A stretch of 64,000 nucleotides of DNA from an uncultured Desulfobacteraceae bacterium (GTDB lineage: Bacteria > Desulfobacterota > Desulfobacteria > Desulfobacterales > UBA5852), in NCBI GenBank assembly GCA_913060875.1, contig CAJXSL010000002.1, positions 372,001 to 436,000 of the forward strand, written 5' to 3'. The notes under the pieces are model-generated. The model was not told the origin of the DNA. It saw only the letters and a program-made list of their open reading frames with translations, and made no database searches. Shown here one piece after another: positions 35,915 through 45,297 of this stretch. Position 1 is the stretch's first letter. Each line of letters starts with the position of its first letter. The translations under genes were made by a program, and so were the position numbers.

Positions 35915-37387
35915 CTACTTTCGCAGCCAATCCTCCATGGTTGTCTGGTGAACGGCAGAGCCGGTGCTGTAAATCTCACTTCGAATTTCGCCGAACGTTC
36001 CATACCGCTCGGCAAACGCATTATGCTGGTGAATCCCTTCGAAGTTCTCCTGTTTGGCCATGACAAAAGCCGTTTCCGGCAAATCCGGATAAATCTCCAC
36101 GACATTCTGCAGCATTTCGCGAACGACATCTTCAACAAATCGCGGATTCCGGTGCGCCTTGTTCACCACGAAAAATTCATCCGGCCGTTTCAGCAGTTCA
36201 TAGGTTTCCGAGCTCATCGAAGCTTCGACGATGTGGACCAGGTGTTCCGCCCTGACGCGCTCGTCCGCACCGATCAGGAGTGTTCCCCGACCGCGTTGGT
36301 TATGGGAGACAACCGGCAGTAAATCAACAATGCGCTCCGCCTCGCTCTCACGGTAACCTTCATCCCGCAGTAGCCGAATCGAGTGATTCCTCACCATTTC
36401 CTGGGCGCAGGGGCAGGCGGTCATGCCCTGTGTTTCCACGCCGACGATATAGCGGGTCCGTTCGTTCGAACTGGCGGCAATGCCGATCAGCGTATACATC
36501 TCCTCCACGCGTTTACCGGTTACCGGGGTCCTCTTCACCATGGGCGATTGCGCCCGGATGTGCACTTCCGAGCAAACAGCGCCCTGGGTACGAACGACCT
36601 GCTGGGCCAGCCGGGCGGCAAGGGATTCAATATTCGGGGAGGGTTCAAGCGACAACTCCTCGGTCATGGTTTCAAGCACATCGGAAAAACGGGACATGTG
36701 AACGCCGCACTGGCTTGCATCCAAATCGGCAAACAAATCAATTCGGGCGGAAAATAACGCCTCCTGCCCCCCCTGGTTGATGCGGATATTCCGTTTCAGC
36801 CGGGTCACCCCGACGCGGCTGAGACTGACATGCACCGTCGGCTGGGAGGCCTGGATGTCGTTGTCGAGCCGAACTTTGAGGCTCCGGTCAACCTTCTCCA
36901 CGCCGCGATGGTCGGACCGATTGAGCAAGACCTGGAGGGGTTTGTTCAATCCCGGATGAATTTCTGAAGCGGCGATCTCCACCAGGGGCTTTAAATAAAA
37001 CGGGCTTTTATCGAGTCCCGGATAGGGAATGATAACACCACCGCCGTTGGATACGATCCCGTCATATAGAAGGATGTCGATGTTGATGGGGCGCGGTGCG
37101 TTTTTTTCCAATTGCCCGCGGCCCATGCGGCTCTCGATCCCCTTGACAAAACGGTCCAACTCGTCGAGCGTCAGCTCGGACTCGAGTTCGCATACCGCAT
37201 TGAGGTAGCGCGGCTGGCTGGGGTCGCCAACGGCAGGGGATTCGTAGAACGATGAAACTTTGGATACCATCGATCGCGTCTGAATATACTGGATAGCCTG
37301 GAGAATATTATCCTGGGCATGCCCGAGGTTGGCGCCCAGCCCCAGGAAGATCTTGTGCAACTGTTTCACTGACCTTAAGGCTTGCAT
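35915..37387 (-). CDS. Fusion of HPPK (FolK) and GTP cyclohydrolase IB (MptA/FolE2)
   Basis: Residues about 10-140 are 6-hydroxymethyl-dihydropterin pyrophosphokinase: KIFLGLGANLGHAQDNI and the signature APRPINIDILLY. Residues about 180-490 are a FolE2/MptA-type GTP cyclohydrolase with ASQCGVHMSRFSDVLE and the metal-site TACPCAQEMVRN. One chain would thus carry the first and a later step of pterin formation for H4MPT. The 490-residue length equals the sum of the two. It starts inside fwdA (13-nt overlap). Whether the product is cyclic phosphate (MptA) or triphosphate (FolE2) cannot be read from sequence. Confidence 0.9.
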   Translation of the reverse strand: MQALRSVKQLHKIFLGLGANLGHAQDNILQAIQYIQTRSMVSKVSSFYESPAVGDPSQPRYLNAVCELESELTLDELDRFVKGIESRMGRGQLEKNAPRPINIDILLYDGIVSNGGGVIIPYPGLDKSPFYLKPLVEIAASEIHPGLNKPLQVLLNRSDHRGVEKVDRSLKVRLDNDIQASQPTVHVSLSRVGVTRLKRNIRINQGGQEALFSARIDLFADLDASQCGVHMSRFSDVLETMTEELSLEPSPNIESLAARLAQQVVRTQGAVCSEVHIRAQSPMVKRTPVTGKRVEEMYTLIGIAASSNERTRYIVGVETQGMTACPCAQEMVRNHSIRLLRDEGYRESEAERIVDLLPVVSHNQRGRGTLLIGADERVRAEHLVHIVEASMSSETYELLKRPDEFFVVNKAHRNPRFVEDVVREMLQNVVEIYPDLPETAFVMAKQENFEGIHQHNAFAERYGTFGEIRSEIYSTGSAVHQTTMEDWLRK

Positions 37388-39030
37388 GCGACTTGCCTTC
37401 CGTTGGATAATTCTTTTTCACTGACAGCATAATGCTCGAAGGCAATGGTATAGTTGTCCTCGATATGCCGCCGAACCTCTTTTTCAATCGCGGTGTCATA
37501 GTCCGGCGAGACATAGACGGTCTGGCCCGGCCGCTCGCAGACGATTTGGCCGTCCCGGGCCACCAGGACGCCATCCTTGAAAACGTATCGGGGGCGAGCA
37601 AACATGGCCTCGCGATCTTCCATATCGGCATAAACGGTGATGTCGGCATCGGCGCCGACCCCCAGATGCCCCTTCCAGTCGAGACCGATGCGCTTCGCCG
37701 TCCCGGCCCTTGTAATGATCGCGATCTCGTACAACGAATACTCCCGGTCCAATTCCGGCAAAAGGGCGTTCTTGCGGGCCAGTTTGCTGATGCCCTCGAA
37801 GGCCTGCATGCGGAAATCACGGTCCATCAACATCCTGATGACCTGGGGATAGCAGGTAAACGGACCGCCGTTGGGATGATCCGTCGTGAGATAAACACGC
37901 CAGGGATCCTCGATCAGCAGGAACAGCTCCAGTCCCACCAGCCATTGAACAGCATTGAAGGGATTCGATTTGCGATAGACGCAAGGCGTGACCCCGCCGC
38001 CGGTTTCCGCCTCGACATCATCGTTGAACCATTTGTTGCCGGTCAAGGCATGCAGGCGGTATTGAACCGGACCGTCGGCCGTCATCGTCGTGGTGTCGCC
38101 AAAAACAACCTGGCCCACGTCCACGGTGATGTTTGGGTTAGCGTTGACGACCCGGGCCGTGACTTCGGCCGCCGAACGGACCGGTTTTCCCATTTCGCCG
38201 CCGTAACTCATGAACTGCAGATGGGTGAAATGGGCCTCGCGTCCCGTCATGGCTATCAGGGTTTCCGCCGTTATATCCGCATTCCCGTTCAACCCCAGGT
38301 TGAGGCCGTGGATGTGGGGCACATGGGGCAGCCCCAGCTCATCATTGATCCAGCTCAGGGTTTCAAGAATTCGACGGGGGGTAACGTCAAACCCGATGAC
38401 CTTGTCGTCCAGATCGGTGACATTTTGCTTGTACTTGAAATTCTCGACCCCCCCGGGGTTGACGATCTTGATGCCAAAACCTTTGGTGGCACCCAGCAGC
38501 CAGGCCACATAATCCCGGGCTTTCTCTTTTTCGTTCCGCCGGATGCAATCCATGATAAAATGGTTGTTGCCCATGAGGATATAGCCGCCCTTGTCCAAAA
38601 TCGGAATATCCTCAAATTCCTCGTGGGTGTGGCGGGCCATCAAGGGCGGCGAGGCCCCTTCCATAACCGTCGTATACCCCATCTCGACATAGTCGTAGGC
38701 CGTCTTGAAGGTGGACGCCACCGACCGTCCGGTCCCCGACCGGGTATATACACGGGGCGACTGCGACAGCTCTCGGCTGGGGCGCTCATGGCCCCTGGAA
38801 TCGTCAGGCCGCATCTTGCGGCCGGCATTGACCTTGCCGCCGGCGATATGGCTGTGGATATCCACCCCGCCGGGCATCACGACCATACCGTCAGCATCGA
38901 TGATATCCGCAGCGGAACGGTCCACCTCCGCCGGCGATACGATCCGGCCGTCTTTAACCCAGATATCGCGGACCTTGCCGTCTATTCCGTTGCAGGGGTC
39001 GTACACTCGTCCATTAATAATGCCGATCAT
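37375..39030 (-). CDS. fwdA: Formylmethanofuran dehydrogenase subunit A
   Basis: FwdA is the zinc amidohydrolase that condenses formate with methanofuran or hydrolyses formyl-MFR. The 551 residues begin MIGIINGRVYDPCNGIDGK. Metal ligands lie in VDIHSHIAGGKVNAGRKMRP (H59, H61), with later conserved PHIHGLNLG and LTTDHPNGGPFTCYP blocks. The ATG at 39028-39030 overlaps the fwdB stop by 4 nt; a much longer upstream frame is only fwdB in the wrong frame. Length fits FwdA/FhcA. Confidence 0.95.
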   Translation of the reverse strand: MIGIINGRVYDPCNGIDGKVRDIWVKDGRIVSPAEVDRSAADIIDADGMVVMPGGVDIHSHIAGGKVNAGRKMRPDDSRGHERPSRELSQSPRVYTRSGTGRSVASTFKTAYDYVEMGYTTVMEGASPPLMARHTHEEFEDIPILDKGGYILMGNNHFIMDCIRRNEKEKARDYVAWLLGATKGFGIKIVNPGGVENFKYKQNVTDLDDKVIGFDVTPRRILETLSWINDELGLPHVPHIHGLNLGLNGNADITAETLIAMTGREAHFTHLQFMSYGGEMGKPVRSAAEVTARVVNANPNITVDVGQVVFGDTTTMTADGPVQYRLHALTGNKWFNDDVEAETGGGVTPCVYRKSNPFNAVQWLVGLELFLLIEDPWRVYLTTDHPNGGPFTCYPQVIRMLMDRDFRMQAFEGISKLARKNALLPELDREYSLYEIAIITRAGTAKRIGLDWKGHLGVGADADITVYADMEDREAMFARPRYVFKDGVLVARDGQIVCERPGQTVYVSPDYDTAIEKEVRRHIEDNYTIAFEHYAVSEKELSNGRQVACKP

Positions 39031-40298
39031 GTTTGCATCGCCTCCATGATATCTTGCAGAATGTCCTGGTCCGTGGGACGCCCGGATGCAACGACGGCTT
39101 GCGCATGAATCGAAATGTTGTCCATCCGGTAAAACGTGCCGGAGGCATCGATCCCCGCACAAGCGGTTGGCAGAAAAATCTCGGCCGTCCGAGCGGTTAA
39201 ATTTTCCTCGGGATCCAGAACAATTGTCGGTATGGTTTCCAGGTAAGCGGCTGCTTTCCGGGGAAAATGGGCCGCCGGATCTGAAGCAATAATGAGCGCA
39301 GCATCGGCCTCCTTGCGGGCCAACACATCCACAGCGGTGAATTCGCCGGGCCCGTAGACCGGGTACCCCTTGGCGAAACTGACCGCAAACGGATAACCGG
39401 TTTGCCAGGTCATAACCTGATCGGCGCCGGCCACATTGGAATGCCCTCGCATCGGTACCACCGAGAAACGGGTCTGACTGTTCAGGTCGGCCACCAGCGC
39501 AAACAACTCCCGGACGTTGAGATCCCGCCCTCTTGTCATGGTGAGCCCCATCCCCATGCAGACCGCCCCGAAACGACAGGTCTTCATGGCGTGGGCCAGT
39601 TCCGTCAGTTGCGTCAACGGAACGCCGCCGATCTGCTCGGCCTCGATGCGGTATCCTTTCAGCATCGCCCGCAGGGTTGTCAGCACTTCGTAGTCGCTGC
39701 CCGGATCGATCTGGATAAAGTGGTCGACCATGCGCGAGGTTTTGGTGGGACGGACATCGACCCCCCACACGGTACGGTCCTTGCGCCCTTCAGGCACCAA
39801 GCGCCCTTTGGGTGTCAAGGAATAACGTGAAAAGTGGCGCATATGGGCTTCCGCGGGATTGCATCCCCAAAAAATAACGAGGTCCGCGCGGTTGGCAACC
39901 TCGCCCAGCGTGCAGGTCGCCTCGCCAAGAGCCTGCATGGCCAGCCCCGTAGGACCGTGACAGACGGATGAGGTGGTATCGATCATCGCCCCGATGCGAT
40001 CCGCCAAGGCGACCGTCTTTTTCTGGGCTTCGGTTGACGTGGAACTCAACCCGTAGATCAGGGGGCTTTCGGCATCATCGAGAATGCGGGCGCACGCTTT
40101 CACCGCCTGCTTCCAGGAAACCGCCTTTCCGGCAACCCGCGGTTTGCGGGGCGTGGGATCATAATCCATAAACATTCCGCGCCCGTTGGCACAAGCACGC
40201 TTGGCCTTGACAATCCGGTCGTTCTCGATCTCCACACGAATGTCGTCGCACAAACACCCGCAAAATGTACAAACGGCATTTTCAACGGTTGTCGTCAT
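39027..40298 (-). CDS. fwdB: Formylmethanofuran dehydrogenase subunit B, catalytic
   Basis: This is the molybdo- or tungstopterin subunit that reduces CO2 to formate or the reverse. It has 423 residues. An N-terminal iron-sulfur cluster is indicated by C10, C13 and C17 in CTFCGCLCDDI, and the metal-ligand Cys is C113 in SSVCHGPTGLA, where methanogens have Cys or Sec. Later blocks such as VIFWGCNPAEAHMRHF match the family. Methylotroph FhcB is known to have lost the metal-site residues, so this copy resembles true dehydrogenases. It overlaps fwdD and fwdA by 4 nt each. Confidence 0.93.
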   Translation of the reverse strand: MTTTVENAVCTFCGCLCDDIRVEIENDRIVKAKRACANGRGMFMDYDPTPRKPRVAGKAVSWKQAVKACARILDDAESPLIYGLSSTSTEAQKKTVALADRIGAMIDTTSSVCHGPTGLAMQALGEATCTLGEVANRADLVIFWGCNPAEAHMRHFSRYSLTPKGRLVPEGRKDRTVWGVDVRPTKTSRMVDHFIQIDPGSDYEVLTTLRAMLKGYRIEAEQIGGVPLTQLTELAHAMKTCRFGAVCMGMGLTMTRGRDLNVRELFALVADLNSQTRFSVVPMRGHSNVAGADQVMTWQTGYPFAVSFAKGYPVYGPGEFTAVDVLARKEADAALIIASDPAAHFPRKAAAYLETIPTIVLDPEENLTARTAEIFLPTACAGIDASGTFYRMDNISIHAQAVVASGRPTDQDILQDIMEAMQT

Positions 40299-40627
40299 AT
40301 TGTCTCGACCTCCACCTTCTGCCCCTTGTAGGATGGCATTCCTTTGCCCTGGGTGTCGGTGCCTATCAGCCGGTTCGCCTCCGGCCCCATGGGGATAAAA
40401 AGCATGCCGTCGGGAAGATTGGCCATGAACACCGGCATCTCCACCCGGCCGCTATCGTTTACAATCCTTACGCATTGACCTTCCGACAATCCCAGCCGCT
40501 CCATGTCAGGACCGCTCATTTCAGCGCGAACAACAGCCTGCCGGTAGGTTTCGCTGTGTTTGCCCTTGTGCATGCCTATCGCCTGTTTGCTGGTGCGCCC
40601 GGTAATCAATATGAATTGGTTCAGCAA
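40295..40627 (-). CDS. fwdD: Formylmethanofuran dehydrogenase subunit D
   Basis: The 110-residue molybdopterin-dinucleotide-binding barrel (LNQFILITGRTSKQAIGMHKGK, then DMERLGLSEGQCVRIVNDSG and NLPDGMLFIPMGPEANRLI) completes the FwdB active site. Fhc complexes of methylotrophs lack it. The start is TTG at 40625-40627 with GGAGGG nine bases upstream. It overlaps the end of the ATP-grasp gene by 7 nt and fwdB by 4 nt. Confidence 0.9.
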   Translation of the reverse strand: MLNQFILITGRTSKQAIGMHKGKHSETYRQAVVRAEMSGPDMERLGLSEGQCVRIVNDSGRVEMPVFMANLPDGMLFIPMGPEANRLIGTDTQGKGMPSYKGQKVEVETI

Positions 40628-41808
40628 GGTTCACGTCCCTCCAGTTTATCGCCGGCATCCATTCGAACGGCATCCGCCGCCGTCTGGAGTCGGTGCAAAC
40701 AACTTTTTCGGCTGTCTCCCCATGCGAAAACAGAACAAATCGGCGCCCCCGCCGCGACCCGGTCACCGGGAAAGGGGATGTCACGCCGCTGGCGGTCAAT
40801 CCATCCATCCGTCTGCTGGATCGTCAGGTTCCTTCGGGCAAAAACAATTCCTTTGGCAGAATAGGCCTTGGGACGATGAAGGGTGGGCGATACGGTCGGT
40901 AGGACACCGTCCGCACCCGCGATATGGAGAGAAAAGATATTAATGTTGCAGGCCTGCTCCAGCAGTTCCATAGCCGCCGTGTAGCGTGGATTGACTTCTA
41001 AAAAATAGACGGGCTTTTCAGCCGACATTCGATCCACCATGAAATCAATGCCGTTAACACCGCGCAGGCCAAATCGCTTTACAAAAGAAGAAACCATTGT
41101 TTCAAGATATCGCCGCAGGGGGCCGCCATCATGCGCATCCATCGAAACCAGGTTACCGCACCAGCGGTAGGGGGCATCGCAAAAATGGGGCCGCCCGATC
41201 AACTGCTCCGTAACCCCCAGGATGCGACTTTTCTTTCCGTCCGCCACGAAAAGGATCGAGGCCGGCTGCCCGTCCACCGCTTCCTGAAGAATATGGCCTT
41301 CCTGAAGGGACTTCCCTTGCCACGGGCGGATACCATGGCCGCCACCGCTATGCTCGGATTTCACCAGCCATTTGGTATCACCGCCGGCGAGGTTTTCCTC
41401 TCCCGGGAGGAGCGTCCTCGGAGTCCGTATACGGTTCTCGGCACAAAACCGGCGCAGAATCCCCCAACTACGGACCGCCTGGAGGCTTTGCGGTGAATTG
41501 CCCAGCACGTTGCCGTTTCGATCGAAGGCCGCGACCACCTCGGGATAATTTTCCAGATTCGAGGTATAAACAACCGACTGATAATCGATCTTACGGCTGG
41601 CGAGCAATAGATTGGCCGGGCTGAAATCGAGCCCCCAGTCACGTTTCAGAGAATAACCGGGGGCTCCCCCGGGCTTATCCCGGTCGCCAAAATAATCCAG
41701 AGCCACCACACGATGATTGCCGGCCACAGCAGAATCCGCCAGAGCCCGCGTGCTGATGCCGATAAGCAGTGTTCGCCTATTGGCCGATCTCTTTTTTGGC
41801 CGTTGCAA
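40621..41808 (-). CDS. ATP-grasp protein of the C1 island
   Basis: About 395 residues. TLLIGISTRALADSAVAGNH begins the N-terminal domain. KWLVKSEHSGGGHGIRPW carries the ATP loop, and NGIDFMVDR with VYFLEVNPRYTAAMELLEQ gives the metal-binding acidic residues. ATP-grasp proteins of this type accompany mtdB and fhc genes in methylotrophs and are presumed to make an amide or anhydride bond in H4MPT or methanofuran synthesis. The start is taken as TTG at 41806-41808 with GAGGAA six bases upstream, inside mtdB (32-nt overlap). The substrate is unknown. Confidence 0.8.
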   Translation of the reverse strand: MQRPKKRSANRRTLLIGISTRALADSAVAGNHRVVALDYFGDRDKPGGAPGYSLKRDWGLDFSPANLLLASRKIDYQSVVYTSNLENYPEVVAAFDRNGNVLGNSPQSLQAVRSWGILRRFCAENRIRTPRTLLPGEENLAGGDTKWLVKSEHSGGGHGIRPWQGKSLQEGHILQEAVDGQPASILFVADGKKSRILGVTEQLIGRPHFCDAPYRWCGNLVSMDAHDGGPLRRYLETMVSSFVKRFGLRGVNGIDFMVDRMSAEKPVYFLEVNPRYTAAMELLEQACNINIFSLHIAGADGVLPTVSPTLHRPKAYSAKGIVFARRNLTIQQTDGWIDRQRRDIPFPGDRVAAGAPICSVFAWGDSRKSCLHRLQTAADAVRMDAGDKLEGREPC

Positions 41809-42640
41809 AAATTTCCTCGGCTTCCAGCGCAAGATCGTTGCGCTCGAAGAGCCGCGCCACGCAGGCACGGTGAATTTTCATCTTCAAACCGCCGATGCCG
41901 AGCGCGCCGAAAATGATCTTGCCGTGCTTTTCCTTGCCATTCCAATTGGGTTTTATGCCCTCAATCCCGGTAGGCGGCACCGCATTGACATCGGCCAGCA
42001 CCTTAAGGCTGGCATGCTCTGTCCAGACGGCTTGAGGCACCAACAACACACCGGCAGCCCCTGCGCAAAGCACGCCGTAGGCATCTTCCAGAATGGCGGC
42101 ATTGGCATCCGCATCCGGGGCCGCCATCGGAGTGACTTCCTTATCAAACCGTTTTTTAATGGAAGCACAGGCCGCTTCCGCCCTGTCCAGACGGCGGGAG
42201 GTCAGGCATACCTGGGCGCCCTCCTGCGCCAGCATGGCCGCCGCACGAAGTCCCACCGGACCGGTACCGGACAGAACCGCAATTTTCTTCCCGGTCACAT
42301 CGCCCACCGAAAGGATCTTGGCCACCGCGGCGGCAGCGGTCGTATTGCAGCCGTTGGAATCCAGCATCACCGATACGCTGACCGGACCGAAAAATGATTT
42401 TTTGGCCTTCTTAAACATGGCCTCGCCCACGGCGACATCCGATCCGCCGACAAAGACCGCAGAATTTTTCAAGTCTTCTCCACCACGGGTAAACATGGCG
42501 CCATAAACCAGATTCTGTACGTCGTCCGGTTGAATGCCCCCATATTGCAGAATCCGGTCCACGCCGGCATCATAGGCTGTCACTGCATCAAACACGCTGG
42601 CAAATTTATCACTGTCCAACTGCACCAGTATCTTTTTCAT
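41777..42640 (-). CDS. mtdB: NAD(P)-dependent methylene-H4MPT dehydrogenase MtdB
   Basis: MtdB oxidises methylene-H4MPT to methenyl-H4MPT with NAD(P). The 287 residues begin KKILVQLDSDKFASVFDAVT, as in MtdA/MtdB. The Rossmann loop is KKIAVLSGTGPVGLRAA, and DSNGCNTTAAAAV and ADVNAVPPTGIEGI are conserved. A short C-terminal IFGALGIGGLKMKIHRACV also fits MtdB. Its start shares ATGA with the end of the larC2-like gene. Using NAD(P) instead of F420 is the usual bacterial version. Confidence 0.94.
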   Translation of the reverse strand: MKKILVQLDSDKFASVFDAVTAYDAGVDRILQYGGIQPDDVQNLVYGAMFTRGGEDLKNSAVFVGGSDVAVGEAMFKKAKKSFFGPVSVSVMLDSNGCNTTAAAAVAKILSVGDVTGKKIAVLSGTGPVGLRAAAMLAQEGAQVCLTSRRLDRAEAACASIKKRFDKEVTPMAAPDADANAAILEDAYGVLCAGAAGVLLVPQAVWTEHASLKVLADVNAVPPTGIEGIKPNWNGKEKHGKIIFGALGIGGLKMKIHRACVARLFERNDLALEAEEIFATAKKEIGQ

Positions 42641-43164
42641 GACTTCTGATCTCCCCTGTAGATGGCCTCGATGTCCCCGAGCGATCGGTCGGCGCAGGCC
42701 AGAGCAGCCTGCTCCGCCAATCCCTTCAATGCGGTAAACGCCAGGGTCTCATGGAGGCCGTCTTCCCTGATGAATTTCAGGGAAGACTGAATATCTTCAT
42801 AGTCTGCTTTCGCGGAAACCGTCTCTCCGTTGGCATTGATGACCTTTTTCACCCGAACGTCCAGCCGTCGATCGATGTCGGAACCCGCAACGCGCAGCCG
42901 AACCATTTCAATCCTATACTGGAAGGCAATATGGCGCGTTTCGAGGATCCGCATCCCGATGGTGCCCAGTTCCCGGGCCAAATAGGCGCCCAGAACGTCG
43001 ATCAAATCCTCCCGGGTGTCGACGTAAAACAGGTATTCCGGGCGCCCCTTCTTGGTGATGGCCGGCACGACGTGAACACTTTCCGCACCGATGGCCATCA
43101 ATTCGTCAATCACATGGGCAATCGTCTCGCCCGACACATCATCGACATTGACCATCAACAGCAT
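42637..43164 (-). CDS. LarC2-like protein: stand-alone C-terminal half of LarC
   Basis: The 175 residues correspond to the C-terminal LarC domain. LLMVNVDDVSGETIAHVIDE aligns with ATIDDMNPQIYDYLIE of the full LarC in this window, TKKGRPEYLFYVDTREDLI with MKKNRRGTKVTILCRPE, and LGTIGMRILETRHIAF with TTIGLRWRLENRFTL. In Lactiplantibacillus, LarC is made from larC1 and larC2 by frameshifting; here the halves are separate genes 2.3 kb apart. It overlaps mtdB by 4 nt, tying nickel-cofactor genes to the C1 operon. Activity of the split pair is unproven. Confidence 0.75.
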   Translation of the reverse strand: MLLMVNVDDVSGETIAHVIDELMAIGAESVHVVPAITKKGRPEYLFYVDTREDLIDVLGAYLARELGTIGMRILETRHIAFQYRIEMVRLRVAGSDIDRRLDVRVKKVINANGETVSAKADYEDIQSSLKFIREDGLHETLAFTALKGLAEQAALACADRSLGDIEAIYRGDQKS

Positions 43165-43268
43165 ATTCGACCATCACTCTTGGCTGTGGTGGCGGGCCGG
43201 CCACAAGGCCGTGCCCCCCACCGGTTTATCTATCATCTTGCCAGTTTCAACCGTGCAATCGCACGGGC

Positions 43269-45044
43269 TTACAGATCCTTGAGCAAGCGTTGGGCCAGTT
43301 GGGCCGTCTCAAGCGCTTTTTCTTTGGCGCCGGGGATGGCACGGGTCAATTCCGCGCCCTTGGTGGCGTACTTGGCCGCATCCTTCACGGACAGTTTTCC
43401 CATCGCCGCCGCCATGGTCGCCGGCACGATGATGTTGATGGCGCAGGCGCCCACATACATGAGTTCCTGGACAACTGCCGAAGCCACTGTGATGGGCAGG
43501 GAAAGCTCCGCCTTTTTATTCAGGACCGCGTCGGGAACGACTTTATGGGCCAGCCCCTCGAACACGACTTTCTCTCCGTCCACCGTCACCTCGGCATCTA
43601 TGTCGGCATCAAAGCCCCAGAACTTCTTGGCGAACTTATGATTCCGCCGGGCGCCACCGGTGAGTTTGGTAAACTTGATGGTAATGGTTTTGCCAAAGAA
43701 ACCGCTGAGGATATTGCCGGCGTCTTTTTCGACCCGGGCCTGGCGTTCCAAGTCGAGGGCCAGGCAGATGTCCTTCAGGTCTTTGCCGGCGTTGAGATCG
43801 TCATAGGTGCGTTGGGCTCTCTGGACAATGGCATTGGTCCGAACACCCTCGGTGGCCTTGATGATGGTTTCGGACACCGGGCCGCGCCGCAGTTGCTCGG
43901 ACTTCCGCGCCACGGTATTGGTGGCAAACGCCGCCAATTCGCCGTCCATCCATTGGGTCGCCTTCATTTCCCTGATGACGTCCGCAGAAGCCTCGATGTC
44001 GCCGCCGTTTTCCAGCAGCAGGTTCATGGCCACCACGCCATCGGCACACAAATGGGCCAACGGAGGGCTGACGGGGCCTGCGCCAAAACCGGCACCGATC
44101 ATGGGCCCCTCGGCAAACGCGGCCAGGATTTCATTGAAGGTCATCATGCCGACCACCGTGGGCGCGCCGACATCTTTCAGAATCATGCCCAGGTCCCCGA
44201 CCAGTTGTGCGGTGTCATACTCTTTGTTCGTACCGCGCAAATGGAGTTTTTCAGGCAGACCCGCCGCTTCGGCGGCTCCCTTACCGGCCAGATAACCGGT
44301 CCCCTGCATAAAAAACTCGCCGTGTTCTTCACCGATCATGCCGTCGGGGTTGAGAACCTCCAACGCCGCGGCCGCGCCCAGTGTGGCACACATGATGGGG
44401 CTGGGCAGAATGCCGGCGCCGCGATAGGCCTTAATCATTCCTTCCACCGCGACTTTGGCCCCTTTCATGCACATATCGACATACACCATATCTTCACCAA
44501 GAACGCTGTGTCCGTAGATCGCACCACCGGCCACAAAGGCCGGTACATCCATGCCGTCCACCCGCACTACCTCGCCCTTGGCCATGGCATCATAAAGGGC
44601 CTGAACTGCAGCGAATCCGGAAATCTTGAATGTGGTTTTACTTGTCGGCACAGCCTGCACGCCGGCCCGCTCGGCACCGGCTTTCATACGCGCCATGGCA
44701 CCCAGTTTACGGTTGCCCGCAGGCACACCCGCGCGTGACCCCGTCCCGGCGATATTAAGCAGCACGGCCGCAATCAGAGCCGCATTGGCCGGTGCCGCAC
44801 CGCCCTCCATCGCCGCCTTGATACCGCAGTCCATCACATAATCCAATTCCAGATCCACCATGTTTTCGTCATTGATGCTCGTACGACGACCCCGCAACAT
44901 TTCAACGGCCATGGCGTTTTCCGCCGCCATGGCGGCCAGGTTCAACATGCCATGGCCCTTGGTCAGTGCTTCGATTTTATCCGCCGTGGAATACTCCACG
45001 TTGGACGTGACGGCCGTCAAAGTCGCAATCATCTCTTTTTGCAT
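43269..45044 (-). CDS. Unrecognised 591-residue protein between larC1 and larC2
   Basis: I do not recognise this family. The protein is cytoplasmic-looking, with no signal peptide, and very rich in Ala, Gly and Met. Notable runs are [60 protein letters not shown] and [16 protein letters not shown]. His at 31, 179, 241 and 268 and several Cys could bind metal, but no known motif is clear. GGGAGG stands seven bases before the ATG. It is the first gene of the main C1 operon, with a promoter-like sequence and a 32-nt repeat in its 224-400-nt leader. Its place between larC1 and larC2 makes it a candidate nickel-pincer enzyme or C1 enzyme. Confidence 0.85.
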   Translation of the reverse strand: MQKEMIATLTAVTSNVEYSTADKIEALTKGHGMLNLAAMAAENAMAVEMLRGRRTSINDENMVDLELDYVMDCGIKAAMEGGAAPANAALIAAVLLNIAGTGSRAGVPAGNRKLGAMARMKAGAERAGVQAVPTSKTTFKISGFAAVQALYDAMAKGEVVRVDGMDVPAFVAGGAIYGHSVLGEDMVYVDMCMKGAKVAVEGMIKAYRGAGILPSPIMCATLGAAAALEVLNPDGMIGEEHGEFFMQGTGYLAGKGAAEAAGLPEKLHLRGTNKEYDTAQLVGDLGMILKDVGAPTVVGMMTFNEILAAFAEGPMIGAGFGAGPVSPPLAHLCADGVVAMNLLLENGGDIEASADVIREMKATQWMDGELAAFATNTVARKSEQLRRGPVSETIIKATEGVRTNAIVQRAQRTYDDLNAGKDLKDICLALDLERQARVEKDAGNILSGFFGKTITIKFTKLTGGARRNHKFAKKFWGFDADIDAEVTVDGEKVVFEGLAHKVVPDAVLNKKAELSLPITVASAVVQELMYVGACAINIIVPATMAAAMGKLSVKDAAKYATKGAELTRAIPGAKEKALETAQLAQRLLKDL

Positions 45045-45297
45045 TTTTCACCCTCCCCTGTTTGCAGGTTTTTTATAAAACCCGTGTTGATTCATACGGC
45101 ACAACCGCGTGCCGAAATCGAGCCGTTCCCATTCACGTCGTTTCCGGGGGCATTACCTCTCCACCCGTTGCCTCCTGCATTCAACCAAACGGTTGCCCAT
45201 GCCAGATGAACCGAATGAAGCGGCCGGTTTTCTGAAATGGCGCCCATTGGCTGCGTGCCGGAATGAGCTCTGCAGGTTGTAAACATACCTCTAAATT

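Noticed and set aside
37432-39108. 558-codon plus-strand frame opposite fwdA
   Set aside because: Antisense shadow of a high-GC gene; no recognisable domain and fwdA is certain.
37375-39768. 797-codon frame extending fwdA upstream
   Set aside because: The extra 246 codons read through fwdB in a wrong frame. FwdA homologues start at MIGIINGRVYDP, with a 4-nt overlap with fwdB.
43290-44738. 482-codon plus-strand frame opposite the 591-residue gene
   Set aside because: The minus-strand frame is longer, has a good ribosome-binding site and operon context. The plus frame is Gly/His/Arg-rich, as expected for a shadow.
43269-45044. 591-residue protein as LarA (lactate racemase)
   Set aside because: LarA is about 420-430 residues with different conserved His/Lys blocks. 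I could not match any of them here, so no function was given.
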